Source: Marinoscillum sp964351625 (GTDB lineage: Bacteria; Bacteroidota; Bacteroidia; Cytophagales; Cyclobacteriaceae). From it: a stretch of DNA of 64,000 bases. A model generated the notes under the pieces. That model ran no database searches. It worked only from the letters and a program-made list of their open reading frames with translations, and was not told where the DNA came from. The translations under genes were made by a program, and so were the position numbers. The stretch is taken from the NCBI GenBank assembly GCA_964351625.1, contig CAYGOV010000004.1, forward strand, positions 124,001-188,000, written 5' to 3'. Positions 18,307 to 27,297 of this stretch are shown here, piece by piece. The number at the start of each line of letters is the position of its first letter. Positions within the stretch are counted from its first letter, which is position 1.

Positions 18307-18314
18307 TACTTTTG
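18307..18314 (+). promoter_or_regulatory. -7 box of the YceI gene
   Basis: TACTTTTG is a perfect TAnnTTTG element 33 bases before the ATG at 18348. No clear TTTG -33 element is seen; that position is occupied by the palindrome. Confidence 0.5.
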
Positions 18315-18347
18315 TGCTGTTTTAAAAACCAACTAAAGAAAAAATTC

Positions 18348-18971
18348 ATGAAAAAGAACATTCTAATGATCACTGTAGTGGCGCTATTCGTTGCTGCATG
18401 TGGAGGAAGCTCAACTAAGGAAGCTGCTACGGAAGAAACAGTAGCTGCTGAACCAACAACATATACAGTAGACGCATCTGCATCAACAGTAGCCTGGAAA
18501 GGTGAAGTAGCTGGTGTATATGGTCACAATGGTGTTATCAGTATTTCTGAAGGTACGATCACTGCAGTAGGTGATTCAATCACTGGTGGATCTATCGTAA
18601 TAGACATGACTACTATCCAGCCTTTGGATTCTGCTTCTTACAAACCTGCAGATGCAGAACAGGGAAGAATAGTTGACCTTATTGGTCATTTGTCAACGGG
18701 TGACTTCTTCCTAGTGGAAGAATTTCCAACTTCAACATTCGTAATCAAGTCTCAAACTGGAAATACTTTGACAGGTGATCTTACAGTACGTGGTATTACT
18801 AAAGAAGAGACTGTGACTTTATCTTCAGTAGAAGTAACTGAATCAGGTCTTACAGGTGCGGGCGTATTGGTATTCGACAGACAAGACTATGATGTCAAAT
18901 GGGTTCATTACATGAAAGACATGATTCTTTCTGATGATATCACTTTGAACATCTCGCTTTCAGCGAAATAA
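18348..18971 (+). CDS. YceI-family lipoprotein
   Basis: 207 residues from the ATG at 18348. A lipoprotein signal (MKKNILMITVVALFVAAC, Cys18) and a low-complexity Ala/Glu/Thr linker precede a YceI domain (about 42-207), a lipocalin-like barrel that binds isoprenoid or other amphiphilic molecules. The segments TYTVDASASTVAWKGEVAG, GGSIVIDMTTI, DFFLVEEFPTSTFVI and GDLTVRGITKEETVTL follow the family in order. It stands alone with its own operator and terminator. In other bacteria YceI proteins answer to acid, oxidative or quinone stress; that is family knowledge, not seen here. Confidence 0.9.
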   Translation: MKKNILMITVVALFVAACGGSSTKEAATEETVAAEPTTYTVDASASTVAWKGEVAGVYGHNGVISISEGTITAVGDSITGGSIVIDMTTIQPLDSASYKPADAEQGRIVDLIGHLSTGDFFLVEEFPTSTFVIKSQTGNTLTGDLTVRGITKEETVTLSSVEVTESGLTGAGVLVFDRQDYDVKWVHYMKDMILSDDITLNISLSAK

Positions 18972-18976
18972 GAAGA

Positions 18977-18990
18977 TTTAAGCATTAAAT
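18977..18990. repeat. Second copy of a 14-base element flanking the YceI gene
   Basis: TTTAAGCATTAAAT here is identical to 18273-18286 in the upstream operator. The second copy lies just behind the stop codon and in front of the terminator, and lacks the left palindromic arm. Confidence 0.6.
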
Positions 18991-18993
18991 TAG

Positions 18994-19024
18994 AAAGCCA
19001 ATTCCGAAAGGAATTGGCTTTTTT
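18994..19024 (+). terminator. Rho-independent terminator after the YceI gene
   Basis: Perfect twelve-base arms AAAGCCAATTCC and GGAATTGGCTTT enclose a GAAA tetraloop and are followed by a T run. One of the clearest terminators in the window. Confidence 0.92.
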
Positions 19025-19218
19025 ATTGACCTATTCACAAATATAATTTGACATAAATACGATTTAAATTCAGTCTGTGTCATAATGTGCCTAAATACGC
19101 CTTTAAAATTAAAACCTATTGAAAAAACCTACGTTCATCGATGCGTTTGGACAATCATTAATAGATCCTACAATTCAATATTATCTTAAAAATCACAACA
19201 ATTTAAAGTCAACCTACA

Positions 19219-21093
19219 TTGTTCGCCTTGCTTAAAAACATCCTCTATTTCATTTTAATTGCCGTATATAGCTTTCCCGCTCTCTCGCAAGATTTAGATA
19301 CTTCCTTAGCAGGGAGTCAAATTGATTCGTCTCAAATTGAAATTCAGAATTATAAAAACCTAGTAGAGGAAAGTGTACTCAAAAACCGAGCGGATTCCCT
19401 TCTCAAGTTAGATCTTATAGAAAAAATCTCCCTTCTAAAAGAAAGAGACCAACGGAAACAAGCTGAGCTTCTTGGTCAAATAAAAGAAATAGAGCAGAAG
19501 GATTCTTTGCGAAATGCTACCAGGAATGAGAAAATACTCGAAATGAAGCGCACTACTACAGGGTTTCCTGTAGCTCCATTTGGGGACACTTTATATACTG
19601 TATATATCAAAATTGGTCCCGTTCATCCAAAAGAACGTGCAGCTTCTATAAGTAGGAAGATAGAGATTCTCTATAATAATGATGCGTATGCTCCGGACTC
19701 AATCCAAGTAATCGCTAGTGAATCGACAGTGGATATATCCTATGGTGATATGATTTTAATGAGTGTTACCGACTGGGATGCACTTTGGGAAAATAAGACT
19801 AAGGAACAGCTGGCTAATCAATTAGCCGAAAATTTTAAACTCGCAATTGCTTCAGAGCGAAAGAATAATGGTCTTAAAAATATACTTATAAGAACGGCCT
19901 TGACGCTGCTGATAATATTGGTTGCATATGTTTTGGTATTCTTTCTGAATCGAGCTTTTAGGAGACTAGCCCAATGGGTAAGATCAAAAGAAGACGTATA
20001 CTTCAAGGGATTTAAACTTCATAATTATGAAATCTTACCGCCAAAGCGAGAACTTGAATTAGCACTACAATTAGTGACTGTGCTGAAGGGAATCGTATTC
20101 TTTATTGTGCTTTATATCTCTTTGCCAATCATATTCAGCTTATTCCCTTTTACTAAAGGATGGGCAAATACCTTGTTTGATTGGGTTTGGAATCCTGCTA
20201 AGGGAATATTTAGCGCCTTTTGGAATTATCTACCTAATGTATTCTCCATAGTTGTCATCTATTTTGTGACGCACTACGCTATCAAATTAATCAGATTCAT
20301 CTCTCATGAAGTTGAGGCTGGACGTTTGACATTCTCTGGTTTCCACAAGGATTGGGCGGCACCTACTTTCAACATTGTCAGATTTCTACTATATGCTTTC
20401 ATGTTCATTGTCATCTTTCCTTATTTACCGGGATCGAGCTCTCCAATTTTTCAAGGTGTATCTGTTTTTTTAGGTATTCTGTTTTCATTGGGCTCCTCTA
20501 CGGCTATTGCCAATGCGGTCTCAGGATTGGTGATTACATACATGCGCCCATTTCAGATAGGAGATAGGGTTAAGATAGGAGAGGTCACAGGACAAGTTAT
20601 TGAGAAGTCTCTACTGGTGACTCGTGTCAAAACAGTGAAGAATGAGTATATTACTGTCCCAAATGCTTCCATACTTACTGGTCATACTATCAACTACTCT
20701 ACAGCGAAGGATTCTGATGAAGGTTTGATTCTTCATACATCGGTAACTATTGGATATGATGTTTCATGGCGAAAAGTACACGAATTACTTATCACAGCAG
20801 CTGAGGCGTCTGAAGGAGTAATTACAGCGAAAAAGCCATTCGTATTGCAAACAAGTTTAGATGATAATTACGTATCCTATCAGCTAAATGCCTATACTGA
20901 TCTGCCGGAACGAATGGCTTGGGTTTACTCCAATTTGCATCAAAACATTCAGGACAAATTCAATGAGGCTGGAGTGGAGATTCTTTCACCACATTATCGC
21001 GCAGTTCGAGATGGGCATCAGGTCGGACTGCCTCCTGAGTATTTACCAAGCGACTATAAATCACCTTCATTTAAAATCGAAAAGGATAAATAG
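19219..21093 (+). CDS. MscS-family mechanosensitive ion channel with long periplasmic N-terminal domain
   Basis: 624 residues from a TTG start; an in-frame TAA at 19204 excludes earlier starts and the TTG is needed for the signal peptide (ILYFILIAVYSFPALSQ). Residues 25-210 form a periplasmic, partly coiled-coil domain. About five hydrophobic segments follow (220-430), the last being the pore-lining helix near SLGSSTAIANAVSGLVITYM, then the MscS beta domain (RPFQIGDRVKIGEVTGQVIEKS, VPNASILTGHTINYS) and the C-terminal alpha/beta cage (to about 600). It releases solutes on hypo-osmotic shock. Closer to the larger YnaI/YbdG-like forms than to minimal MscS. Confidence 0.9.
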   Translation: MFALLKNILYFILIAVYSFPALSQDLDTSLAGSQIDSSQIEIQNYKNLVEESVLKNRADSLLKLDLIEKISLLKERDQRKQAELLGQIKEIEQKDSLRNATRNEKILEMKRTTTGFPVAPFGDTLYTVYIKIGPVHPKERAASISRKIEILYNNDAYAPDSIQVIASESTVDISYGDMILMSVTDWDALWENKTKEQLANQLAENFKLAIASERKNNGLKNILIRTALTLLIILVAYVLVFFLNRAFRRLAQWVRSKEDVYFKGFKLHNYEILPPKRELELALQLVTVLKGIVFFIVLYISLPIIFSLFPFTKGWANTLFDWVWNPAKGIFSAFWNYLPNVFSIVVIYFVTHYAIKLIRFISHEVEAGRLTFSGFHKDWAAPTFNIVRFLLYAFMFIVIFPYLPGSSSPIFQGVSVFLGILFSLGSSTAIANAVSGLVITYMRPFQIGDRVKIGEVTGQVIEKSLLVTRVKTVKNEYITVPNASILTGHTINYSTAKDSDEGLILHTSVTIGYDVSWRKVHELLITAAEASEGVITAKKPFVLQTSLDDNYVSYQLNAYTDLPERMAWVYSNLHQNIQDKFNEAGVEILSPHYRAVRDGHQVGLPPEYLPSDYKSPSFKIEKDK

Positions 21094-21170
21094 TTCAACA
21101 AAATCTTAAGTTTTCGATAGGTTGAGAGTAACAAAACGAGACTTCAGTCGTCATTGGCTAAAGCCTCTCT

Positions 21171-22064
21171 ATGAATCTAATTGTTAATGAAGTTTCTAAG
21201 ACCTATTCTAATGGAGTAAAAGCGCTTGATAATTTAACGATCGAGCTTCGTCAGGGTATGTTTGGTTTACTGGGACCAAATGGCGCAGGCAAATCCAGCC
21301 TCATGCGGACCATCGCTACATTGCAGCCAGCAGATCATGGTACCATTCACTTTGGAGATCTCAATGTATTGGAAAATCCTTTGGAGCTGAGAAAGATACT
21401 CGGGTATCTTCCTCAAGAGTTTGGGGTGTATCCAGGAGAATCTGCTGAGTCACTATTGGATTATTTTGCTTTGCTCAAAGGGGTATTTAGCAAAAAAATG
21501 AGACGTGCGCGCGTCGAAGAAGTGCTTTCTTTGACCAATCTTTATGATGTCCGGAAAAAACATGTAAGCGGTTATTCAGGAGGAATGAAGCGTCGATTTG
21601 GAATAGCTCAGTTATTGCTGAATGATCCAAAATTGATTATTGTAGATGAGCCAACTGCAGGGCTTGATCCTGCTGAGCGAACTCGATTTCTAAATGTTAT
21701 AAGGGCTATCGGAACCAACAATACCGTCATCTTTTCTACCCATCTCGTAGCTGATGTCAAGGAACTTTGCCAAGACATGGCAATCATTAGCAGTGGGCAA
21801 GTCCATGAACACGACGCACCCAATGAGTTGATAAGGAGACTAAAAGGTAAAATTTGGATAGCCAAAATCAAACCAGATGACCTTTCACAATTTGCTCAAC
21901 ACTTTAGAGTGTTGTCCTCAGCATACCTTCAAGACAACAGTATGTTGGTACGCGTTCATTCAATAGGATTACCTAGAAATGGAGAACTGCAGGAAGTGCA
22001 TTGGCAAAATGCTGAGCCAGACTTAGAAGATGTCTATTTCTGTACGCTTAAAAAGATATCTTAA
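21171..22064 (+). CDS. ABC transporter ATP-binding protein
   Basis: 297 residues. Walker A GPNGAGKSS, Q-loop region LGYLPQEFGVYPGES, signature YSGGMKRR, Walker B LIIVDEPTAGLD and the switch histidine in FSTHLVAD are all present, followed by an 80-residue C-terminal domain of the type found on multidrug/antibiotic-export ATPases. Its stop is one base before the start of the permease-peptidase fusion gene, so the two proteins very probably form one transporter. Confidence 0.95.
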   Translation: MNLIVNEVSKTYSNGVKALDNLTIELRQGMFGLLGPNGAGKSSLMRTIATLQPADHGTIHFGDLNVLENPLELRKILGYLPQEFGVYPGESAESLLDYFALLKGVFSKKMRRARVEEVLSLTNLYDVRKKHVSGYSGGMKRRFGIAQLLLNDPKLIIVDEPTAGLDPAERTRFLNVIRAIGTNNTVIFSTHLVADVKELCQDMAIISSGQVHEHDAPNELIRRLKGKIWIAKIKPDDLSQFAQHFRVLSSAYLQDNSMLVRVHSIGLPRNGELQEVHWQNAEPDLEDVYFCTLKKIS

Positions 22065-22065
22065 C

Positions 22066-25000
22066 ATGTTTAGCAAGGAGCTAATACACGAGTTAAAATA
22101 CTGGATCAGCCAGTGGTCTGTATATTTCTATACCATCTCCTTTGTATTATTGGGAGCCTTAATCTATGCCGGATCACTTGGGTTTTTTGATCCCTTGCCT
22201 GATGGTGTAGTCTTACAGCGATGGATAAATTCGCCAGCAAGTATCAATTATGTGATCCTCTATTTTCATAAGTTCATCTTCATATTATTACCAGCAATAG
22301 TGGGTGTTAGCCTGTTCAAAGATTATAAATCCAATGCTCATGCTATTATTTACAGCTTTCCTCTGGAGAAGAGTACCTATCTGTCTGGTCGGCTGGTAGC
22401 CAGTCTTTTGGTTGTATTGGCAATTTCGATCGTTGTTATAATCACATTTATGCTCACTGAGCAACTGGACGGACTCAATCCTAATTTATTGGGTCCGTTC
22501 ATTTTGAAATCATATGCTCAGGTTTTTCTAGTCTATGTTTTGCCCAATTGGATAACGCTTGGACTACTGACTTTTGCCGTTGTAATGTCTTCTCGTAAGA
22601 TATATGTGGCTTATTTTGTTATTTTAATGCCTATTCTGTTCCAATTAATCTCCGAAAATGCTCTTGCTGGACACCCACTTCTGATAGCAGTCCTAGATCC
22701 GCTTGGACAGAATGTTGCTACATATTATCAAAAGGATTGGGATATTATCTCACAGAATACGTATCTACTACCAGTAGATGGATTGATCTTATTGAATAGA
22801 TTGTTATGGATAGGATTGTCATCAATTTACTTTTTTCTTGCCTACTTCCGATTTGAATTTGTAGAGTCAATCGATAAAATGAGTTTTAAGAAAATTAAAA
22901 AGCAGACTTCATCGATCCGCAGCGAAGATCATAAATCTACTAGTTTAGGTAAGATTAATATTGAGTTTACCCTGCCTTTAAAATTCCTAATCCTTTGGAG
23001 AACTACAATCAAGAATCTCTGGGATATTTTGTCAAGTACTTCCTTTTGGATTCTTTTAGGACTGGGATTACTTTCCGTGATGTTCATCATATTGAAAGTC
23101 ACCACCAAAGGTGATTTTAATATGGTTCTTGCTACACAAGTAATTATTGGGATGCCTGCTATCGTTTATTCGATGGTCATAGTCCTAGCCACCTTCATAT
23201 TCGCTGGCTTTTTAATTCAAAAGGAATCACAATTTGGCATGGACCAATTACTTAGTGCTGCGCCAGTGGCTAAGTCCGTATTCCTAATAGGAAAGTTCTT
23301 TGCATTGGTGTTTATGCAGCTTATTATGCTTGCTTTTTTTATCTTCAGCGGCATTTTCATGCAACTGTATCAAGGTTATTTCATTTTAGATATTTCCCTG
23401 TATTTCAAAACCTTATACATACATACTTTAATTCCTCTGATTACCTGGGCGCTGGTAGCTATTTTCATTCATGGTCTTGCTAAAAACCTCTATGTCGGTA
23501 TTTTCATATTGATGCTCGCTTGGATAGGGATTCAGGGATATTCTACAATGGGGATTGAAAGCTATCTATTTCGCTTTAACGAGATACCCAGACTGGTCTA
23601 TTCTGCAATCAATGGATTTGGACCATTGGAGGACTCCATACTGATCATCGGAGGGTATTGGTTTTTCTTTGGAGTATTTCTATTCATAATAGCCATTATT
23701 CTCTATGATTTGGCTGCAGACTCTTCTATAAAGGATCGCTGGAGTACTGCCCTTTCGAATTTTAGTTTCAGATACCTTGTCTTGTTGGGTATACCATTAA
23801 TTCCAATGCTCTTATTTGGAATGAAAATTCATCGAGCAGAGACTGTTAACCCTTTGAGCATGGGAAGTACGGAAAATCAATTCAATGCATTCAAAGAATC
23901 CTTCAAAGAATATCGACATCTTCCTCAACCCCGAATTTTGTCATTAATCGCAGAGTTGAACGTATACCCCCAACTTCAAAAGTTTGAATGCCAAGGGCAC
24001 TATATTCTGATTAACAATTCAAGAAACCCAATAGATACACTACTGGTGAAAAGTGGTTTTGACGAGATCACTACCATGGGTTTGAATAGATCTTTCGAGG
24101 TAATCCTTAAAAACGACTATATGAAAACAGAGCTCTGGAAGCTCGAAGAGACGTTACTACCAAACGATAGTTTAATAATTACTTTCAACATTCGAAGTGA
24201 ACCAAATACAATAACCTCACAGAACAACAATGTTTTTGAAAATGGAACATTTCTTGGTCAGGATATTTTCCCGAGATTGGGCTATCACTTTGACGACCAA
24301 ATGCCCGAACCATCGGATAGTCTTGTGGGGCTGCGTCATTATCAATCCATTGATTCTGACAAAGTAAGCATAGATATCATCATAGGTACTGAGAAAGGTC
24401 AAATTGCGCTTGCCCCGGGAGATCTGATTAATCAATGGAATATTGCCAACAGAGCTTTTTTTAGATATAAAACTAAATCACCTGTCAAATTCACTTTTGG
24501 AATGCATAGTGGACGATATATCGAGACCGAAATTGCTTTCAATACTGTAGATATTGATGTTTTTTCCATCCATCAGCGAATGATTCCATCTATGGTTGAG
24601 GGTGTGTCAGCTGCCATCGAGTTCAATGAAAAGCATTTTAGCCCTTATCCCTATAAATGTGTGCGCATTATCGAATTTCCTTTATCATCAGGAACCTTTG
24701 CTACTGCTTACGCTAATAATTTGGTCATCTCAGAAGCCCGCTTTTTGGCGGAAGTGTCAAAAGATACGAATATGGTAGACGTTGCCTATTATGTAGCAGC
24801 ACACGAAATAACGCATCACTGGTGGGGCAATGAGGTGCTACCCGCCTATGCCAAAGGTGCTACAATGCTCACTGAAAGTATTACAGAATATTTGATGCTT
24901 CGGCTTCTAGAAGAATATAAGGGTGAAACGATTGCTCAAAAGTTCTATGAACTGCAGAAAAAGCGATATGAAAGTGGCAAGAGTTCATCAATAATTTTAG

Positions 25001-25245
25001 AGCCATCTATAGTCATGGTAATGCCAGAGCAGCAGTACATTTCCTATGGCAAAGGCGCGATTGCACTTTATGATTTTAGTGAGAAAATAGGAAGAGAAAG
25101 GTTTTATGAACTGTTGAAAGGGTTCATGGATTCATATGTAAATAAGGGTATCTATCCCACTTCGCTTGATTTTGTATCCTACCTTCAGTCAGAGTTAGGC
25201 CCAGCATATTCATCGTTAATTCAAAACACATTTTTTAACAAATGA
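22066..25245 (+). CDS. ABC transporter permease fused to an M1-family aminopeptidase domain
   Basis: 1059 residues from the ATG at 22066; an in-frame ATG at 22030 lies inside the ATPase gene and is less likely. The first 580 residues hold about 12 hydrophobic segments in two six-helix halves (ABC-2 type). The C-terminal 450 residues are an M1 (gluzincin) domain: HEITHHWWGNE with zinc ligands His913 and His917 and catalytic Glu914, and a third-ligand candidate Glu937 in LTESITEYL. The peptidase would face the periplasm if the last helix exits outwards. The GAMEN exopeptidase motif is not obvious. Substrate and direction are unknown. Confidence 0.88.
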   Translation: MFSKELIHELKYWISQWSVYFYTISFVLLGALIYAGSLGFFDPLPDGVVLQRWINSPASINYVILYFHKFIFILLPAIVGVSLFKDYKSNAHAIIYSFPLEKSTYLSGRLVASLLVVLAISIVVIITFMLTEQLDGLNPNLLGPFILKSYAQVFLVYVLPNWITLGLLTFAVVMSSRKIYVAYFVILMPILFQLISENALAGHPLLIAVLDPLGQNVATYYQKDWDIISQNTYLLPVDGLILLNRLLWIGLSSIYFFLAYFRFEFVESIDKMSFKKIKKQTSSIRSEDHKSTSLGKINIEFTLPLKFLILWRTTIKNLWDILSSTSFWILLGLGLLSVMFIILKVTTKGDFNMVLATQVIIGMPAIVYSMVIVLATFIFAGFLIQKESQFGMDQLLSAAPVAKSVFLIGKFFALVFMQLIMLAFFIFSGIFMQLYQGYFILDISLYFKTLYIHTLIPLITWALVAIFIHGLAKNLYVGIFILMLAWIGIQGYSTMGIESYLFRFNEIPRLVYSAINGFGPLEDSILIIGGYWFFFGVFLFIIAIILYDLAADSSIKDRWSTALSNFSFRYLVLLGIPLIPMLLFGMKIHRAETVNPLSMGSTENQFNAFKESFKEYRHLPQPRILSLIAELNVYPQLQKFECQGHYILINNSRNPIDTLLVKSGFDEITTMGLNRSFEVILKNDYMKTELWKLEETLLPNDSLIITFNIRSEPNTITSQNNNVFENGTFLGQDIFPRLGYHFDDQMPEPSDSLVGLRHYQSIDSDKVSIDIIIGTEKGQIALAPGDLINQWNIANRAFFRYKTKSPVKFTFGMHSGRYIETEIAFNTVDIDVFSIHQRMIPSMVEGVSAAIEFNEKHFSPYPYKCVRIIEFPLSSGTFATAYANNLVISEARFLAEVSKDTNMVDVAYYVAAHEITHHWWGNEVLPAYAKGATMLTESITEYLMLRLLEEYKGETIAQKFYELQKKRYESGKSSSIILEPSIVMVMPEQQYISYGKGAIALYDFSEKIGRERFYELLKGFMDSYVNKGIYPTSLDFVSYLQSELGPAYSSLIQNTFFNK

Positions 25246-25385
25246 TGGAATGCAGCGCTAATCAAAGTCTTTTCTCAAAATCAACCAGAGAGTATAGGTC
25301 GGCTTATACTATGTCCAAATTATCAACTAGCTATTTAGCGGTATATGAGGCACGCTATACATGAAGGGATTGGCAGAAAGACTAC

Positions 25386-25499
25386 ATGGTTAATTATCAA
25401 CTTATAGCTGGTTTCTTTTTTTGGCTGATTATTGTCTTTAATATTGGTTTGAGATTCAATTATTTTAAAGTCTGGAATTTCATAAAAAAGGATATGTAA
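25386..25499 (+). CDS. Possible 37-residue single-helix membrane microprotein
   Basis: ATG to TAA, 37 codons. The translation starts MVNYQLIAGFFFWLIIVF, one transmembrane helix of about 18 residues, and ends with a basic, aromatic tail (NYFKVWNFIKKDM), obeying the positive-inside rule for an N-out or hairpin-less anchor. It lies between the ABC fusion gene and DUF2252 gene on the same strand. There is no clear Shine-Dalgarno sequence, which is normal in Bacteroidota. Composition is unlike random intergenic DNA, but chance cannot be excluded. Confidence 0.35.
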   Translation: MVNYQLIAGFFFWLIIVFNIGLRFNYFKVWNFIKKDM

Positions 25500-25746
25500 A
25501 ACATTTAACTCCAAAATACCTGAAAAGGCTTAAGTATTTAAATCAATTCAGAATTGTTCCTTAAAAGTGTCTTGATCAATTATGTTTTATCATAAAAACC
25601 GATGAGAAACGAAAAATCAATCTGAGAAAGGATTTTAAACTAGTTTGATAAGGAGTGCCTATTTCGATAAAGGGGTGCATTAAAATGGTTTAAAATACCC
25701 AAAAAAACTTGATTGATTTTATCTTTTACTTCAGGTGATTGAAATA

Positions 25747-25754
25747 TATTTTTG
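25747..25754 (+). promoter_or_regulatory. -7 box of the DUF2252 gene
   Basis: TATTTTTG matches TAnnTTTG and lies 45 bases before the ATG at 25800. The expected -33 region is T-rich without a clean TTTG. Confidence 0.4.
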
Positions 25755-25799
25755 GTACGGAACCATATTGGTTCTTAATGCCTAACATCATCAACAAGT

Positions 25800-27101
25800 A
25801 TGCCTACGACTAAACTCCTTCTACATAACAGAGAACAAAAAATAAGACATGAACTACTTCTCAATAATGAGGGCATTCATGAGGATTTTCGAAATGAGAA
25901 ATTTCAGAAAATGGCTGAATCACCCTATGCCTTTTTTCGCGGATCTAATCATTTATACTGGGAAGATTTTTACAATGATTGGCGGATGAGTTTTTTTGGT
26001 GGGACTAGTGCTACACTGACATGGATCAACGGAGATGCTCATGTGTACAATTACGGGGCATATGCAAATCATTATGGCGAGGCTATTTTTTGTATGGATG
26101 ATTTTGATGAGGCTATTGTAGCAGATTATCAGTTTGATCTTTGGAGGATGGCAGTGAGCATTGTGCTGGATAGTAGAAACAATGGACTTTTGAGCGATCT
26201 TGTTCAGAAAAAGGCGCTAAAAGTCTTTGCTGAATCTTACTACGATGAGATGATCTCTCATAATGAGGACGATGATAAAAACGAAGTACATCTAACCAAA
26301 GAAACCTCTACTGGCTTGATGCATAAATTTCTGAAGAAGGTAGAGGCTAAAAAGAATCGTCTCAAAATGCTTGATAAATGGACAAAAGTTGAAGCAGGTA
26401 AAAGAACTTTCAATCTTGAAAATGAAAAATTGAGTTCCTTGACAAAGGAAGATTTTGAGAACGTATCTAATGCCTTAGAAGCTTATCAAAAGACGATAAT
26501 CTCTCCATTGAAAGATGAGAAAGAGCATTTCAAAATAAAGGATATCGTAAAGCGAGTAAAAGCAGGGACAGGATCCCTTGGCTCAGAAAGATACTATATA
26601 CTGATAGAGGCTGATAGCGAAGCTGAAGATGACGATGTGATACTGGATATGAAAGAACAAGGTAAAGCTCCGCTTTATCTTCATATGAGCACCGATGAAA
26701 AGGCTGAATATGATCTCAAGTTTGGTCATGGTGGCAAGAGACATGCGCTAGCATTTCAGGCACTATCAGAGCACCCTGACCGCTATCTTGGCTGGACAGA
26801 GCTTGATGGTGTTACATTTTCTATAAAGGAACGTTCCCCATTTAAGTGTGATTTTCCAACAGAGAAATTAAACTCTCCTAAAAAACTACTTTACATGGCT
26901 CGCGTATGGGGCAACTTATTGGCATCAAGGCACAAACGTGCCAGCTACAAACTCAACACCGAAAAGCATGAAATGCCAATTGCTTTCAGTGAACTCGCAG
27001 GGGATAAAAGGAAAGCCTTTAAAGCAATGGTCACCAACATAGCTTTTCAATATGCCGACCGAGTAAAGGAAGATTTTCAATGCTTTTTGAAAATACTATA
27101 A
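25800..27101 (+). CDS. DUF2252 family protein (kinase-like fold family)
   Basis: 433 residues, full length for DUF2252. Diagnostic segments are visible in order: SPYAFFRGSNHLYWEDF (37-53), WINGDAHVYNYGAY, FCMDDFDEAIVADYQFDLWRMAVSI, VKAGTGSLGSERYYILIE, and LGWTELDGVTFSIKERSP. GDxHxxN and the DxDD-like segment resemble the catalytic and metal-binding loops of aminoglycoside-phosphotransferase-type kinases, to which the family is distantly related; activity is not established. No signal peptide. It stands alone with its own promoter. Confidence 0.85.
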   Translation: MPTTKLLLHNREQKIRHELLLNNEGIHEDFRNEKFQKMAESPYAFFRGSNHLYWEDFYNDWRMSFFGGTSATLTWINGDAHVYNYGAYANHYGEAIFCMDDFDEAIVADYQFDLWRMAVSIVLDSRNNGLLSDLVQKKALKVFAESYYDEMISHNEDDDKNEVHLTKETSTGLMHKFLKKVEAKKNRLKMLDKWTKVEAGKRTFNLENEKLSSLTKEDFENVSNALEAYQKTIISPLKDEKEHFKIKDIVKRVKAGTGSLGSERYYILIEADSEAEDDDVILDMKEQGKAPLYLHMSTDEKAEYDLKFGHGGKRHALAFQALSEHPDRYLGWTELDGVTFSIKERSPFKCDFPTEKLNSPKKLLYMARVWGNLLASRHKRASYKLNTEKHEMPIAFSELAGDKRKAFKAMVTNIAFQYADRVKEDFQCFLKIL

Positions 27102-27165
27102 ATGGGCTGTGGATTTTGAAGTAAGTAGGATTTGCTAAAATATCGGACACTTTGTGTGCTGTTTT

Positions 27166-27261
27166 ATGAACGAAAACGGACAATCAATTCTTCCTGAATT
27201 ACCGCAACTATCTCACAATCAAACTATTAAAATCAATGGCACAGTCATTGAAAATGAATAG
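27166..27261 (+). CDS. Possible 31-residue peptide
   Basis: An ATG-to-TAG frame in the gap before the FtsX-type permease gene (MNENGQSILPELPQLSHNQT...). It is polar with no recognisable motif. Reported because it is the only clean frame in the gap and lies on the coding strand; it may well be chance. Confidence 0.2.
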   Translation: MNENGQSILPELPQLSHNQTIKINGTVIENE

Positions 27262-27297
27262 TATGTTACTTTAACAAAAACATCATCCTGCTACAAT

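Larger units (their letters stand above)
25246..25799. other. 554-base intergenic stretch
   Basis: Apart from the 37-codon frame at 25386-25499 and the -7 box at 25747-25754, listed separately, I see no gene. A short inverted repeat GAACC-atatt-GGTTC lies at 25760-25774 in the likely leader of the DUF2252 gene. No terminator with a T run was found behind the permease-peptidase gene. Confidence 0.5.

Noticed and set aside
19119..19235. 38-codon TTG-started frame ahead of the MscS gene
   Set aside because: Overlaps the MscS start in another frame, has a weak start codon and no motif.
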